A stretch of DNA of 64,000 nt from positions 4,934,378-4,998,377 of the forward strand of contig NZ_HG964497.1 of assembly GCF_000613125.1 (NCBI RefSeq), read 5' to 3'. A model generated the notes under the pieces. The model was not told the DNA's origin and searched no databases. It was given only the letters and a program-made list of their open reading frames with translations. Shown here piece by piece: positions 16,449 through 27,219 of this stretch (positions are counted from its first letter, which is position 1; the number at the start of each line of letters is the position of its first letter). The position numbers and the translations under genes were made by a program. This DNA is from Bacillus sp. EB01. GTDB taxonomy: Bacteria; Bacillota; Bacilli; Bacillales; Cytobacillaceae.

Positions 16449-17318
16449 TTGCTAAAGGAATTATTAACAAAATCCAAAAAAAGAAAGTATGCAGCAATAC
16501 CTTCCGAAGCAGCTAGACAGGATGTTCCGGAAGGCATCATGACAAAATGTCCTGGTTGCAAGAAAATTGTTTATACCCGTGAACTGGAAAAGAACTTGAA
16601 AGTTTGTTTCCAATGCGGTCATCACTTTCCAATGAATGCCCGTGAAAGGGTAAATAGCTTCCTGGATGAAGGAAGTTTTGATGAATTCAATGCAGACATG
16701 GTTTCTGTCAATCCTTTAAACTTTCCGGATTATCTTGAAAAAGTGGAAAAGGATAGAAAGAACACAAATATAAATGAGGCAGTTGTTACTGGAATCGGCG
16801 AGGTTAATAGCCTGAAAATTGTACTGGCTGTCATGGATTCCACCTTTAGGATGGGGAGCATGGGCTCTGTAGTTGGTGAAAAAATCACCAGGGCCGTTGA
16901 AAAGGCGGGAGAATTACGAGTTCCTTTTGTCATCTTCACTGCTTCTGGCGGTGCCCGAATGCAAGAGGGTGTTCTAAGCCTTATGCAGATGGCTAAAACA
17001 AGTGTCGCACTAAAGAAGTTCAGCGATGAGGGCGGACTGTTTATTTCAATTATGACTCATCCGACAACAGGCGGGGTTTCGGCCAGCTTTGCATCACTTG
17101 GGGATTATAATATCGCTGAGCCGGGTGCGTTAATTGGCTTTGCGGGCAGACGGATTATTGAGCAGACAATCAGAGAAGAACTTCCAAAAGATTTTCAGAC
17201 CGCAGAGTTTTTGTTAAAGCATGGCCAGCTTGATGCTGTTATCAGCAGGCATGATTTGAAAGATAGAATTGGTGTAATACTGGAAATGCATCAGGGCAGG
17301 GAGGATCTCGTATGGTAG
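16449..17318 (+). CDS. accD: Acetyl-CoA carboxylase carboxyltransferase subunit beta
   Basis: With AccA it transfers the carboxyl group from carboxybiotin to acetyl-CoA to form malonyl-CoA, the first step of fatty acid synthesis. 289 residues, the usual length. A four-cysteine zinc ribbon (CPGC, then CFQCG 15 residues later, about 35-57) precedes the crotonase-like carboxyltransferase domain, with [12 protein letters not shown] and [12 protein letters not shown]. The start is a TTG with GGGAGG upstream. Its last codons overlap the accA start by seven bases. The promoter region carries a palindrome shared with ytsJ. Confidence 0.96.
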   Translation: MLKELLTKSKKRKYAAIPSEAARQDVPEGIMTKCPGCKKIVYTRELEKNLKVCFQCGHHFPMNARERVNSFLDEGSFDEFNADMVSVNPLNFPDYLEKVEKDRKNTNINEAVVTGIGEVNSLKIVLAVMDSTFRMGSMGSVVGEKITRAVEKAGELRVPFVIFTASGGARMQEGVLSLMQMAKTSVALKKFSDEGGLFISIMTHPTTGGVSASFASLGDYNIAEPGALIGFAGRRIIEQTIREELPKDFQTAEFLLKHGQLDAVISRHDLKDRIGVILEMHQGREDLVW

Positions 17319-18289
17319 GTGAGCTGGAATTCGAGAAACCTATAATAGAACTTAGAAAAAAGATAACTGAACTTAAAGAATATACCCAAAAAACCGATGT
17401 TGATTTAACAGCAGAAATAGACAGGCTTTCAGCCCGCCTTGAAAAGCTTGAAAATGATGTATATTCAAATATAAAGCCATGGGACCGTGTCCAGATTGCC
17501 AGGCACCCGTCCAGGCCGACCACACTTGATTACATTGGCTATTTGTTTACCGACTTTTTTGAATGCCACGGCGATAGGCTTTATGGCGATGACGAAGCGA
17601 TTGTTGGCGGAATTGCACAGTTCAAGGGGAAGCCGGTAACGGTCATTGGCCATCAGCGTGGCAAGGACACAAAGGAAAATATCCGCCGTAACTTTGGCAT
17701 GCCGCACCCTGAAGGGTATAGGAAGGCATTAAGGCTTATGAAGCAGGCTGAAAAGTTCGGGCGCCCGATTATTTGTTTTATTGATACAAAGGGCGCATAT
17801 CCCGGGAAAGCTGCCGAGGAGCGCGGCCAGAGTGAAGCAATTGCAAGGAATCTTTTCGAGATGGCTAGTATGCAAGTTCCAATAGTTTGCATTGTAATTG
17901 GTGAAGGAGGAAGTGGTGGAGCCCTGGCGCTAGGGGTAGGCAACCATATCCTTATGCTTGAGAACTCTACCTATTCTGTTATTTCACCAGAGGGAGCTGC
18001 CTCTATTCTTTGGAAGGATGCTTCCAAAGCAAGGCGTGCTGCAGAATCAATGAAAATAACCGCACCGGACTTAAAGGGCCTTGGCATCGTTGATGGGATT
18101 ATACCGGAAGTAAGAGGCGGCGCCCATCGTGATGTTGAAAGCCAGGCGCTTGAAATTGAAAAAGCGTTGTTCCGTTCTCTAAAAGAACTATCAAAACTAT
18201 CACCAACGGAACTAACCGTCGATCGTTATAACAAATATAAGGCAATTGGCGAATATTCGTTTTTAAACAACTTTATCGGGGTAAATTAA
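17312..18289 (+). CDS. accA: Acetyl-CoA carboxylase carboxyltransferase subunit alpha
   Basis: Partner of AccD in the alpha2-beta2 carboxyltransferase. 325 residues. An N-terminal helical arm ([20 protein letters not shown]) is followed by the crotonase-fold domain, with [18 protein letters not shown] (about 128-145) and the oxyanion-hole/substrate region [15 protein letters not shown] (about 198-212). The ATG overlaps the end of accD by seven bases, so translation is coupled and the subunits are made in equal amounts. A strong terminator follows, so pfkA-pyk is a separate unit. Confidence 0.96.
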   Translation: MVGELEFEKPIIELRKKITELKEYTQKTDVDLTAEIDRLSARLEKLENDVYSNIKPWDRVQIARHPSRPTTLDYIGYLFTDFFECHGDRLYGDDEAIVGGIAQFKGKPVTVIGHQRGKDTKENIRRNFGMPHPEGYRKALRLMKQAEKFGRPIICFIDTKGAYPGKAAEERGQSEAIARNLFEMASMQVPIVCIVIGEGGSGGALALGVGNHILMLENSTYSVISPEGAASILWKDASKARRAAESMKITAPDLKGLGIVDGIIPEVRGGAHRDVESQALEIEKALFRSLKELSKLSPTELTVDRYNKYKAIGEYSFLNNFIGVN

Positions 18290-18320
18290 TGGCGTGCTTT
18301 CTTAGCACGTCCATTTTTTT
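18289..18320 (+). terminator. Terminator after accA
   Basis: ATGGCGTGCT (18289-18298) pairs with AGCACGTCCAT (18304-18314) with a small bulge, followed by TTTTTTT. Confidence 0.85.
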
Positions 18321-18353
18321 GCGATATTTTTGGCCAGTTTGTAAACAATAGCA

Positions 18354-18367
18354 ATAAAACGCTTTCA
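18354..18367. promoter_or_regulatory. Possible CcpA (cre) site before pfkA
   Basis: Read on the minus strand, TGAAAGCGTTTTAT matches the cre pattern TGWAANCGNTNWCA at all but the last two positions. It lies 160 bases before pfkA. This is sequence similarity only. Confidence 0.35.
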
Positions 18368-18518
18368 CTTTGCGGATAATTCTGTGTTTTGGTTTTTTCC
18401 GCCGATAAAGTTGTTAGACCTCATACTTAGTGGTATTTTAGAGTTATCCTTGGGTTAAATGTGAATAATAACTCAGATAGCTTCAAAATAAAAAATACAT
18501 ATGCTTAAAAACGGATAA

Positions 18519-19493
<975 letters not shown>

Positions 19494-19517
19494 GGTTAGC
19501 TAACAGGAGGAACTAAA

Positions 19518-21278
19518 ATGCGCAAAACTAAGATTGTCTGTACAATTGGACCAGCAAGTGAGAGTGTTGAAAAACTCAGTTCATTAATGGAAGCAGGAAT
19601 GAATGTAGCACGCTTGAATTTCTCTCATGGTGACTTCGAGGAGCATGGTGCTAGAATTTCAAGAATCCGTGAAGCAGCTGAAAAGACCGATAAAAATGTT
19701 GCAATCCTATTGGATACGAAAGGTCCTGAAATTCGGACCAATAACATGAAGGATGGCGCAATTGAGTTAAAATCAGGCAATGAAGTCATTGTTTCAATGA
19801 CTGAAGTTGAAGGTACAGAGGAAATGTTTTCTGTAACTTATCCTGGCCTTATTGACGATGTGCACCCAGGTTCGAGGATTCTTCTTGATGATGGCTTAAT
19901 TGGTCTGGAAGTACTCGAGATCAATAAAGAGAAGCAAACAATCAAAACAAAAATTCTGAACAGCGGCACTTTAAAAAATAAAAAAGGTGTTAACGTTCCG
20001 GGTGTTTCAGTAAATTTACCGGGAATTACTGAAAAGGATAAGAACGATATCCTATTCGGTATTAGCCAGGGCATTGATTTCATCGCTGCTTCTTTTGTTA
20101 GAAGGGCAAAAGATGTTCTTGAAATCCGCCAGCTTCTAGAAGATAACAACGCTTCCCACATTCACATCATCCCTAAAATTGAAAACCAGGAAGGCGTTGA
20201 TAATATTGACGAAATCCTTGAAGTTTCAGATGGATTGATGGTAGCGCGTGGAGACCTTGGTGTTGAGATTCCTGCCGAGGAAGTACCGCTTGTCCAAAAA
20301 TTGCTCATCAAAAAATGTAATGCTGAAGCCAAACCGGTTATTACAGCTACGCAAATGCTGGATTCTATGCAAAGGAACCCAAGGCCAACACGCGCTGAAG
20401 CGAGTGACGTTGCAAATGCGATTTTCGACGGAACAGATGCAATCATGCTTTCTGGCGAGACAGCTGCTGGACTTTACCCGGTTGAAGCTGTCCAAACTAT
20501 GCATAACATCGCTTCAAGAGCTGAAGAAGCGCTAAACCATAAAGAAATCTTAACAGCACGCAGCAAAGATACTGAACACAATACTACTGATGCTGTTGCT
20601 CAATCGGTTGCACATACCGCCCTTAACCTGGAGGTAAGTGCTATCATCACTCCTACGGTAAGCGGCCACTCTGCAAAAATGGTTTCCAAATACCGTCCAA
20701 AGGCTCCAATCGTAGCCGTAACATCAGATGCAGGCGTACGCAGGCGTCTAGGGCTTGTATGGGGTGTTTATCCTCAGTTGGGCAGACAAGTTAAAGGTAC
20801 TGACGAAATGCTCGATATTGCAGTTGGCGAAAGCTTAAACAGCGGCATTGTAAAGCATGGCGATTTAGTTGTTATTACTGCAGGTGTCCCAGTTGCAGAA
20901 GCTGGAAGCACAAATATGATGAAAATCCATATCGTTGGTGATATTCTTGCAAAAGCTCAGGGCATTGGCAAAAAATCAGCCTATGGAAGAGCTGTAGTTG
21001 CACGAAATGCAGAGGAAGCAAACGCAAAAGTACAGCCAGGCGATATCCTTATCACATTCGGCAGCGATCGTGATATGATGCCTGCAATTGAAAGATGCGG
21101 AGCGCTTATTACTGAAGAAGGCGGGCTGACAAGCCATGCAGCAGTTGTGGGCCTTAATGTAGGTATTCCAGTTATCGTTGGTGTCGAAAACGCAACTTCG
21201 ATCTTTAAGGATGGCCAGGAACTTACAGTAGATGCTAGTACTGGATTTATCTATGACGGACATGCAAGCGTACTTTAA
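19518..21278 (+). CDS. pyk: Pyruvate kinase with C-terminal PEP-utiliser-like extension
   Basis: Converts PEP and ADP to pyruvate and ATP, the last step of glycolysis. 586 residues against about 475 for E. coli; the extra length is the Bacillus-type C-terminal domain. The catalytic (beta/alpha)8 domain begins [15 protein letters not shown] and contains ATQMLDSM and the MLSGETAAG motif. A PEP-utilising-enzyme mobile domain near residues 490-586 carries the LTSHAAVVG phosphohistidine-like motif. AGGAGG lies just before the ATG. It is the second gene of the pfkA-pyk operon and ends with a strong terminator. Confidence 0.97.
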   Translation: MRKTKIVCTIGPASESVEKLSSLMEAGMNVARLNFSHGDFEEHGARISRIREAAEKTDKNVAILLDTKGPEIRTNNMKDGAIELKSGNEVIVSMTEVEGTEEMFSVTYPGLIDDVHPGSRILLDDGLIGLEVLEINKEKQTIKTKILNSGTLKNKKGVNVPGVSVNLPGITEKDKNDILFGISQGIDFIAASFVRRAKDVLEIRQLLEDNNASHIHIIPKIENQEGVDNIDEILEVSDGLMVARGDLGVEIPAEEVPLVQKLLIKKCNAEAKPVITATQMLDSMQRNPRPTRAEASDVANAIFDGTDAIMLSGETAAGLYPVEAVQTMHNIASRAEEALNHKEILTARSKDTEHNTTDAVAQSVAHTALNLEVSAIITPTVSGHSAKMVSKYRPKAPIVAVTSDAGVRRRLGLVWGVYPQLGRQVKGTDEMLDIAVGESLNSGIVKHGDLVVITAGVPVAEAGSTNMMKIHIVGDILAKAQGIGKKSAYGRAVVARNAEEANAKVQPGDILITFGSDRDMMPAIERCGALITEEGGLTSHAAVVGLNVGIPVIVGVENATSIFKDGQELTVDASTGFIYDGHASVL

Positions 21279-21309
21279 GAAGACTATTGAGTTCTAACAC
21301 AATATTCTA

Positions 21310-21346
21310 AACAAAAAGAAGGGGGAGTTCCCTTCTTTTTGTTTAT
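21310..21346 (+). terminator. Terminator after pyk
   Basis: AACAAAAAGAAGGG (21310-21323) pairs perfectly with CCCTTCTTTTTGTT (21330-21343). Confidence 0.92.
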
Positions 21347-21536
21347 TCGCATGAATGCGCCGTTCCCGTTTTCCCTTAACACATTACGAGAAAAATCACG
21401 GGCATGTGGCCGTTAACAGGGATATCCCTGCTAATTGACGCTTTACAAAAGTGCCAATGCGGCCAATAACCGTAATCATTCATATTTGTTATACTTGCTT
21501 AAAGGATAAAAAGTTATTTTAATAGGAGGGCCTCGC

Positions 21537-21929
21537 TTGTTCCGAATATGGTTCTTTATCTTAATTATAGTTGTACCAGCAGCTGAAATTGGTGTATTGC
21601 TTTGGTCAGGCAAACAGATTGGCGTCCCTTTGACTGTACTGCTTATTATTTTGACAGGTATTCTCGGAACGTATCTGGCACGAAGCCAGGGAATGAAGAT
21701 TATCAATCAGGCAAGGCAGCAGCTCAACTATGGCCAAATGCCCGGTGACGCTGTTCTGGACGGGATATGCATCCTGATTGGGGGTACAATGCTGCTATCG
21801 CCTGGCTTTCTTAGTGATGTGTTCGGGATTCTCCTGCTATTGCCGTTAACCAGGAAGTTTTTAAAACGATGGCTGGCACTTGCTATTAAACGTTGGATAA
21901 ATAAAGGCAATGTAAAAATAATAAGATGA
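21537..21929 (+). CDS. fxsA: FxsA family membrane protein
   Basis: 130 residues with three to four hydrophobic segments (about 3-22, 27-46 and 75-100) and the family pattern PAAEIGVLLWSG...TGILGTYLARSQG. It is an inner-membrane protein; E. coli FxsA overproduction relieves exclusion of phage T7 by F plasmids, but the cellular role is unclear. The TTG start at 21537 has TAGGAGGGCC upstream. It lies between pyk and ytvI as in B. subtilis (ytzA) and converges with ytvI. The basic C-terminal tail (KRWLALAIKRWINKG) is predicted to be cytoplasmic. Confidence 0.9.
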   Translation: MFRIWFFILIIVVPAAEIGVLLWSGKQIGVPLTVLLIILTGILGTYLARSQGMKIINQARQQLNYGQMPGDAVLDGICILIGGTMLLSPGFLSDVFGILLLLPLTRKFLKRWLALAIKRWINKGNVKIIR

Positions 21930-21935
21930 ACAACA

Positions 21936-22036
21936 AAATCGCAAGTGCCTTTGTGACGGGCAAAGGCACCACGTTCCAGGTAAAGAGCCGTCTGCGCTGT
22001 TAATTCAAGGGAGCTTTTATTTGTCTCTCTGCGATA
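21936..22036 (-). repeat. Diverged, inverted copy of the dispersed repeat element
   Basis: Its reverse complement reads ...AAAGCTCCCTTGAATTAACA...GCAGACGG...CCTTTGCCCGTCACAAAGGCACTTGCG..., matching the 3' half of copy 2a (AAGCTCCAGCGAATTAACAT...GCCTGTCACGAAGGCGCTTGCG) with scattered substitutions. It lies between fxsA and the shared terminator. Confidence 0.6.
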
Positions 22037-22111
22037 CTTATCCTGCCGGAGCATTGCTTTTGAAGTTAGACAGTTCTGAAAATAAGATATATTTTCTACT
22101 AATAAAACAAA

Positions 22112-22149
22112 CGCCGGAATCCACAGAGATCCGGCTTTTATATTTTTTA
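22112..22149 (+). terminator. Terminator between fxsA and ytvI
   Basis: GCCGG (22113-22117) and CCGGC (22131-22135), with additional ATC/GAT pairing inside, followed by TTTTATATTTTTT. Confidence 0.75.
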
Positions 22150-22151
22150 TT

Positions 22152-23282
22152 TCACTTGTTTCCAGATTGATTGCCTTTGATATAGGTCCAAATATCTCTA
22201 AATACATTTGCTCGTCTTAATGTGTTTATAACTACGAGCACAACTGGACCAACGATAAGTCCTAGAAACCCTAGCATTTTAAAGCCTACAAATAGAGCTA
22301 TCAATGTCGCCAGTGGATCCAGCCCGATGTTTGAAGACAGAATTTTAGGTTCCATGACTTGGCGTTGGACTAGCACAAGGATGTAGAGAACACCAAGGCC
22401 AATGGCAAGCCTGATATCGCCCGAAATGACTTCAAATAAAATCCAGGGAACGAAAACTGCTCCGGTCCCAAGGTACGGAATAATATCGACAAGGCCGGCA
22501 ACAAGTGCAATTGTAATTGCGTAATCAACTCGAAGGAAAAGCAGCCCGATTAAAATAATAACTGTTGTAATTGAGATTAGAGTCAGCTGCGCCCTTGCAA
22601 AGCCGAAAAGGGCTCTTTTTAAATCAACAAACACTTTTCTGCTGCTTGTCCAGGCTTTTCCAGGCACAAGGCGTCCGCCAATAGCTGTAAGACGGTACCA
22701 GTCTTTACTAATAAAAAAGGTTGCAAGGAAAGAAAAGATCAGAACAGTTGCTGCATTTGGAAACCACCCGAGAATAGCAGGTATATTTTCAAAAAAACCT
22801 TGCAGGAAATCTCCAACTGTTGTTCCGAACTTTTGGCCTGCATTTTGAATGTTTTTCAAAATAGTTTCTTGCTGACCGGCATCAAGATCGTTGAACATTC
22901 CTGTCACCTGGTTGTAAAGAGGGATTACCTGTGAAGCAAACCAGTTCTCGCTAAACCGCACAAGCGTATTCAAATGGGATGGAAGCACAGCGGCCAAATA
23001 AGTGGCACCACTTACAATCTCAGCGACTAAAAGGGTGATGATTCCCGCAAATATGGAAACTAACAAAAGGAGAGTAAGAAGAACGGCAACCGGCCTTGGC
23101 ATTCTCCCCTTTTTTTCCATAAGATTAACAGCCGGATTCATCAGAAAAGCAATAATGAATGCAATAAGGAACGGATAGGCAATAACAGACACATAATAAA
23201 CTGAAATAAGTAGAAGCACTGAAATTACGATAATAAATAATAATTTGATGGCCCGGTTAAGATAAACGGAGTTCAATGACAT
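22152..23282 (-). CDS. ytvI: YtvI, AI-2E/PerM family membrane permease
   Basis: 376 residues with about seven to eight transmembrane helices: two hydrophobic pairs at the N-terminus (about 10-50 and 65-90), a large extracytoplasmic loop (about 95-165) and a C-terminal bundle including a LGTGAVFVPWILFEV-type segment and the conserved GLDPLATLIALFVGFKMLG region. Homologous to PerM/AI-2E exporters and to the B. subtilis sporulation integral membrane protein YtvI (371 aa). The substrate is unknown. GGGAGG lies upstream of the ATG. It is transcribed leftward, opposite to ytwI, with a divergent promoter region of about 230 bases. Confidence 0.92.
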   Translation of the reverse strand: MSLNSVYLNRAIKLLFIIVISVLLLISVYYVSVIAYPFLIAFIIAFLMNPAVNLMEKKGRMPRPVAVLLTLLLLVSIFAGIITLLVAEIVSGATYLAAVLPSHLNTLVRFSENWFASQVIPLYNQVTGMFNDLDAGQQETILKNIQNAGQKFGTTVGDFLQGFFENIPAILGWFPNAATVLIFSFLATFFISKDWYRLTAIGGRLVPGKAWTSSRKVFVDLKRALFGFARAQLTLISITTVIILIGLLFLRVDYAITIALVAGLVDIIPYLGTGAVFVPWILFEVISGDIRLAIGLGVLYILVLVQRQVMEPKILSSNIGLDPLATLIALFVGFKMLGFLGLIVGPVVLVVINTLRRANVFRDIWTYIKGNQSGNK

Positions 23283-23516
23283 TGCCTCCCTGGGTTTAGT
23301 CGTCCTTTATAAAGCGTAAACTTGAAATTTAGTGTGAGTAGTCTTTCGGATATGTAAGTAATTTGGCTCGTTTGGCAAGAGTGTTTAATATCGATACCCA
23401 ACGGTTAGATTTAATCTAAACATCTTGATTATTTTTAGAGCGCAAGTGTTTGAATAATCAAGATAAAGTAAGTGGAGGTCAATGCTCGGTACCTCCAAAA
23501 GAAGGGAAGACCTATC

Positions 23517-23978
23517 ATGTATCAGGCATATTTATTCTTGTTTCTGCTGCTCGGCATTGCTTTTGCAGCAAAAAATCAATCGCTTATGATTGCTATCACT
23601 GTTTTGCTTTTATTAAAAATGATTGGCCTTGATGGAAAAGCTTTTTCCTACCTGCAGACTCGAGGCATTAATTGGGGTGTAACAATCATTACGATTGCAG
23701 TGCTTGCCCCCATTGCAAATGGCACCATAGGATTTAAGGATTTAGGAGGAGCTTTCAAATCCCCATACGCCTGGATTGCATTGCTTTCCGGTCTGCTGGT
23801 AGCAATGCTTGCTAAAGGTGGAGTAACGCTTCTTGCAGAAGACCCGCATATCACGACTGCGCTTGTATTAGGCACAATCCTTGCCGTCTCTCTTTTCAAT
23901 GGGGTGGCTGTAGGACCTTTAATTGGCGCTGGAATTGCATATGCAGCTATGAAGCTGCTGGATTTTATCCCTCGTTAA
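23517..23978 (+). CDS. ytwI: YtwI, UPF0756 (DUF441) membrane protein
   Basis: 153 residues with four hydrophobic segments (about 3-18, 40-60, 70-95 and 105-145), a GINWGVTIITIAVL stretch and EDPHITTALVLGTILAVSLF, all diagnostic of UPF0756. Integral membrane protein, function unknown. The ATG at 23517 (MYQAYLFLF) fits the family start; the longer frame from 23472 would include a GGAGGT...ACCTCC inverted repeat in the leader. It precedes citZ as in B. subtilis. The final codons (IPR, stop) coincide with the 5' end of a MITE-like element, so the native C-terminus may have been replaced by element-derived sequence. Confidence 0.9.
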   Translation: MYQAYLFLFLLLGIAFAAKNQSLMIAITVLLLLKMIGLDGKAFSYLQTRGINWGVTIITIAVLAPIANGTIGFKDLGGAFKSPYAWIALLSGLLVAMLAKGGVTLLAEDPHITTALVLGTILAVSLFNGVAVGPLIGAGIAYAAMKLLDFIPR

Positions 23979-24043
23979 AAGGCAGTTAGACCCCCACCTC
24001 AAGTTCCGAATATGCGAGGAAGGAAGTGGGGGATTAAATGCCC
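23964..24043 (+). mobile_element. Short relative of the TTTAT-flanked MITE-like element, overlapping ytwI
   Basis: TTTATCCCTCGTTAAAAGGC here aligns with TTTATCCCGCATTAACGGGC at 7437, and both continue GT..GACCCCCACCTCAAG and then a purine-rich arm ending (G/A)GTGGGG. The hairpin CCCCCAC/GTGGGGG (23991-24032) may also serve as the ytwI terminator. The two long hairpins of the full element are missing. From 24044 to 24360 I see no gene or signal. Confidence 0.6.
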
Positions 24044-24361
24044 AATTATGACCAACCAGGGAAGAACGCTTGCAAATGGAGTATTAACCCCGATTTTTCG
24101 TGGATTTGCTCATTTTATCAATGATCCACTTGCAGATTGGCGGTGAGAATACTTTTTGAATATAGCCTTGCATCTATAGAAGATGAACCCTTGTTCCCTT
24201 ATATGCGGCAATCAGAATAGATATGACAGGTTGTCCATACAGAACAGCCAATTTTTGAAAAGATATTAGGGAGGAAGAAGAAATAGTAAATCATTTGCAA
24301 TTAAATTATCAGCCCTTTTTTCTACTAATATAGTAATTTTAATTTTTCCAAATCCTTTTCG

Positions 24362-24390
24362 TTCACAAAAATCTGATAATTGTTTATAAT
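24362..24390 (+). promoter_or_regulatory. Predicted citZ promoter
   Basis: TTCACA (24362-24367), a 17-base spacer, and perfect TATAAT (24385-24390). The predicted transcript would have a leader of about 250 bases. Confidence 0.7.
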
Positions 24391-24396
24391 AGAACG

Positions 24397-24410
24397 TGTA
24401 AGCGCAATCT
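24397..24410 (+). promoter_or_regulatory. Possible cre site at the citZ transcription start
   Basis: TGTAAGCGCAATCT shares the TGTAANCG half with the CcpA consensus; the second half is weak. B. subtilis citZ is known to be CcpA-repressed from a site near its promoter. Confidence 0.4.
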
Positions 24411-24419
24411 TTTTTACAT

Positions 24420-24434
24420 ATAACCTATTGTTAT
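24420..24434. promoter_or_regulatory. CcpC-type operator in the citZ leader
   Basis: ATAACCTATTGTTAT is an exact ATAA-N7-TTAT dyad, the consensus recognised by the LysR-type citrate-sensing regulator CcpC, which controls citZ and citB in Bacillus. It lies about 25-38 bases after the predicted start. Confidence 0.65.
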
Positions 24435-24508
24435 GATTAAATAATTGTGTATAGTGTATAGTGGAAAGGAATGAGGCAGGCACCTATCCAGTACTGGAAG
24501 GGCTACCA

Positions 24509-24590
24509 TAAAGTTTGGCATGTGCCCAACGGCATATGCTGATTTTTTCGGGGACGTTCCGAGCGAGCGCTCAAACTTTAGTTTTTATTC
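24509..24590 (+). promoter_or_regulatory. Structured RNA region in the citZ leader
   Basis: TAAAGTTTG (24509-24517) pairs perfectly with CAAACTTTA (24572-24580) and encloses two smaller hairpins (GGCATGTGCC... and CGGGGACGTTCCG). A GTTTTTATT tract follows, so it could act as an attenuator. No known family is recognised. Confidence 0.4.
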
Positions 24591-24649
24591 CATAAACACT
24601 ATAGGACAGAGGCATGGGGAAAATTTAAAAGGCAAAGGAGAGATTGGAG

Positions 24650-25765
24650 ATGTCAGTTACACGCGGTCTCGAAGGAGTTGTTGCAACAACCTCTTCCATC
24701 AGCTCAATCATCGACGATACATTGACGTATGTAGGATTTGATATCGATGATTTAGCAGAGAATGCTAGTTTCGAAGAAGTTATTTACTTGCTATGGCACC
24801 GCAAACTTCCTACAGAAACAGAGCTAGAAGTGCTGAGGGGCCAATTGGCTGCCGAAGCAAGCCTGCCGCAGGAAGTGTTAGACCATTTTAAAATGTATCC
24901 AATTCAATCAGTGCATCCAATGGCAGCCCTAAGATCCGCGGTTTCACTACTAGGATTGTACGATACAGAAGCAGACCTCATGAATCAGGAGGCAAACTAT
25001 CGGAAGGCGGTCAGGCTGCAAGCTAAAATGCCGTCACTTATTACTGCGTTTGCCAGGATTCGAAAAGGGCTGGAGCCTGTAGCGCCAAGGCAGGATCTTG
25101 GCTTTGCGGCGAACTTCCTATATATGCTTACTGGAAATGAACCAGATGCGATTGCTGTAGAAGCCCTGGACAAAGCACTTGTCCTCCATGCAGACCATGA
25201 ATTGAATGCCTCAACATTCACTGCAAGGGTTTGTGTGGCAACCCTTTCTGATGTCTACTCTGGTGTTACAGCGGCAATTGGTGCATTGAAAGGCCCTCTT
25301 CATGGGGGAGCAAACGAAGCGGTTATGAAGATGCTGAAAGAGATTGGAACGCTTGAAAATGTGGAGCCTTATGTCAGGGGCAAACTGGCGAATAAAGAGA
25401 AAATCATGGGCTTTGGCCACCGTGTCTATCGCCAGGGTGACCCGCGTGCAAAACATCTTCGCGCCATGTCGAAAAAGTTGACTGAGCTTACTGGAGAGCC
25501 TCATTGGTATGAGATGAGTACACGCATTGAAGAAATTGTAACGGGCGAAAAGAATCTGCCGCCAAACGTCGATTTCTATTCCGCTTCTGTATATCATAGT
25601 CTTGGAATTGACCATGACTTGTTTACACCTATTTTTGCAGTAAGCCGTGTCTCAGGCTGGCTTGCCCATATTCTCGAACAATATGAAAATAACAGGCTAA
25701 TCCGCCCGCGCGCCGATTATAACGGCCCTGGAATGCAGAAGTATGTGCCAATCGGCCTGCGTTAA
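24650..25765 (+). CDS. citZ: Citrate synthase
   Basis: Condenses acetyl-CoA and oxaloacetate to citrate, the entry step of the TCA cycle. 371 residues (B. subtilis CitZ 372), the short Gram-positive/archaeal type. Catalytic residues lie in GPLHGGANEAVMKML (His, about 220-234), GFGHRVYR (His, about 258-265) and VDFYSASVYHSLG (Asp, about 308). The ATG at 24650 is used because AAAGGAG is nine bases upstream; the in-frame TTG at 24644 is too close. First gene of the citZ-icd-mdh cluster, preceded by a long leader with CcpC- and CcpA-like sites. Confidence 0.97.
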   Translation: MSVTRGLEGVVATTSSISSIIDDTLTYVGFDIDDLAENASFEEVIYLLWHRKLPTETELEVLRGQLAAEASLPQEVLDHFKMYPIQSVHPMAALRSAVSLLGLYDTEADLMNQEANYRKAVRLQAKMPSLITAFARIRKGLEPVAPRQDLGFAANFLYMLTGNEPDAIAVEALDKALVLHADHELNASTFTARVCVATLSDVYSGVTAAIGALKGPLHGGANEAVMKMLKEIGTLENVEPYVRGKLANKEKIMGFGHRVYRQGDPRAKHLRAMSKKLTELTGEPHWYEMSTRIEEIVTGEKNLPPNVDFYSASVYHSLGIDHDLFTPIFAVSRVSGWLAHILEQYENNRLIRPRADYNGPGMQKYVPIGLR

Positions 25766-25854
25766 CGATTGTTGAACATTTTACTTTCCTGTTTCCACAT
25801 GGTGTAATAGATTAGCAGGGACTCATGTTTTTAACCGGGTTCCCTTCGCAGCCG

Positions 25855-25886
25855 TAAAGGTTAGAAGCTTTGGCTTCTAACCTTTA
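25855..25886. promoter_or_regulatory. Strong hairpin between citZ and icd
   Basis: AAAGGTTAGAAG (25856-25867) pairs perfectly with CTTCTAACCTTT (25874-25885) over a six-base loop, with no long T-run after it. It could be a partial terminator or an RNA-processing/stability element that sets the citZ:icd ratio. Confidence 0.6.
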
Positions 25887-25941
25887 TGATGGGCGAAACA
25901 ATAGTTGATTTAGTATTTGAACAATGGAGGGAGTTTTTAGG

Positions 25942-27210
25942 ATGCAAGGAGAAAAAATTACAGTACAAAACGGGGTATTGAACGTACCTAACAATCCAGT
26001 AGTTCCATTCATTGAAGGAGACGGAACTGGCCCTGATATCTGGGCATCGTCTGTAAGGGTTCTTGATGCAGCGGTTGAAAAAGCATATAAGGGTGAAAAG
26101 AAAATAGTTTGGAAGGAAGTTCTTGCTGGGGAAAAAGCGTTCAATCAAACTGGTGAATGGCTTCCTAAGGAAACTCTTGAGACAATCAACGAGTACCTTA
26201 TTGCAATTAAAGGTCCTTTAACAACCCCAGTCGGTGGTGGAATCCGTTCCTTGAACGTTGCACTACGCCAGGAGCTAGACCTGTTCGTTTGTTTACGTCC
26301 TGTAAGATGGTTTGAGGGTGTTCCATCGCCTGTTAAGCGTCCCCAAGATACTGATATGGTAATTTTCCGTGAAAACACGGAAGACATTTATGCGGGTATT
26401 GAGTACCAAAGCGGTTCCGATGAGGTCAAAAAGCTGATCAACTTCCTGCAAAATGAGATGGGTGTAAACAAAATCCGTTTCCCGGAAACATCCGGTATTG
26501 GCATCAAGCCTGTTTCGGAAGAAGGTACAACACGACTTGTACGTGCTGCCCTGAATTATGCAATCAAGGAAGGCCGTAAGTCGCTTACACTTGTACATAA
26601 AGGTAATATCATGAAGTACACAGAAGGTGCCTTTAAGAACTGGGGCTATGAATTGGCTGAAAAAGAATTCGGAGATAAAGTGTTTACTTGGGCACAGTAC
26701 GACCGCATCAAGGATGAACAGGGAACCGAAGCAGCCAATAAGGCTCAGGCTGATGCAGAAGCAGAAGGCAAAATCATCGTGAAAGACGCTATCGCTGACA
26801 TTTTCCTACAGCAAATTCTTACTCGTCCAAAAGAGTTTGACGTTGTTGCAACGATGAACCTGAACGGTGACTACATTTCCGATGCTCTTGCTGCACAGGT
26901 TGGCGGAATTGGTATCGCACCTGGCGCAAACATCAACTATGAAACTGGCCACGCCATTTTTGAAGCAACTCATGGAACAGCACCTAAATATGCGGGTCTC
27001 GATAAAGTGAATCCTTCTTCAGTCATTCTATCCGGTGTGTTGATGCTTGAACATCTTGGCTGGAATGAAGCGGCCAGCCTAATCGTAAAATCTATGGAGA
27101 AAACTATTGCCTCCAAGGTTGTCACATATGACTTTGCTCGTTTGATGGAAGGCGCCACTGAAGTTAAAACTTCGCAATTTGGCGACGAACTGATTAAGAA
27201 CATGGAATAG
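25942..27210 (+). CDS. icd: Isocitrate dehydrogenase (NADP)
   Basis: Oxidatively decarboxylates isocitrate to 2-oxoglutarate with NADP. 422 residues (B. subtilis 423). [12 protein letters not shown] near the N-terminus, the isocitrate-binding [18 protein letters not shown] (about 96-113, with the serine equivalent to the E. coli phosphorylation site), [12 protein letters not shown], and the C-terminal [11 protein letters not shown] are characteristic. TGGAGGGAG lies eight bases before the ATG at 25942. It lies between citZ and mdh; hairpins on both sides suggest segmental control of the transcript. Confidence 0.97.
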   Translation: MQGEKITVQNGVLNVPNNPVVPFIEGDGTGPDIWASSVRVLDAAVEKAYKGEKKIVWKEVLAGEKAFNQTGEWLPKETLETINEYLIAIKGPLTTPVGGGIRSLNVALRQELDLFVCLRPVRWFEGVPSPVKRPQDTDMVIFRENTEDIYAGIEYQSGSDEVKKLINFLQNEMGVNKIRFPETSGIGIKPVSEEGTTRLVRAALNYAIKEGRKSLTLVHKGNIMKYTEGAFKNWGYELAEKEFGDKVFTWAQYDRIKDEQGTEAANKAQADAEAEGKIIVKDAIADIFLQQILTRPKEFDVVATMNLNGDYISDALAAQVGGIGIAPGANINYETGHAIFEATHGTAPKYAGLDKVNPSSVILSGVLMLEHLGWNEAASLIVKSMEKTIASKVVTYDFARLMEGATEVKTSQFGDELIKNME

Positions 27211-27219
27211 GGATGGGAG

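Noticed and set aside
20976-21263. Minus-strand frames inside pyk and other long genes
   Set aside because: They are shadows of strongly coding plus-strand genes, with no ribosome binding sites and no family resemblance.
25868-25886. Full rho-independent terminator between citZ and icd
   Set aside because: The stem is strong but is followed by only TTTATG, so it is listed as an intercistronic hairpin rather than a terminator.
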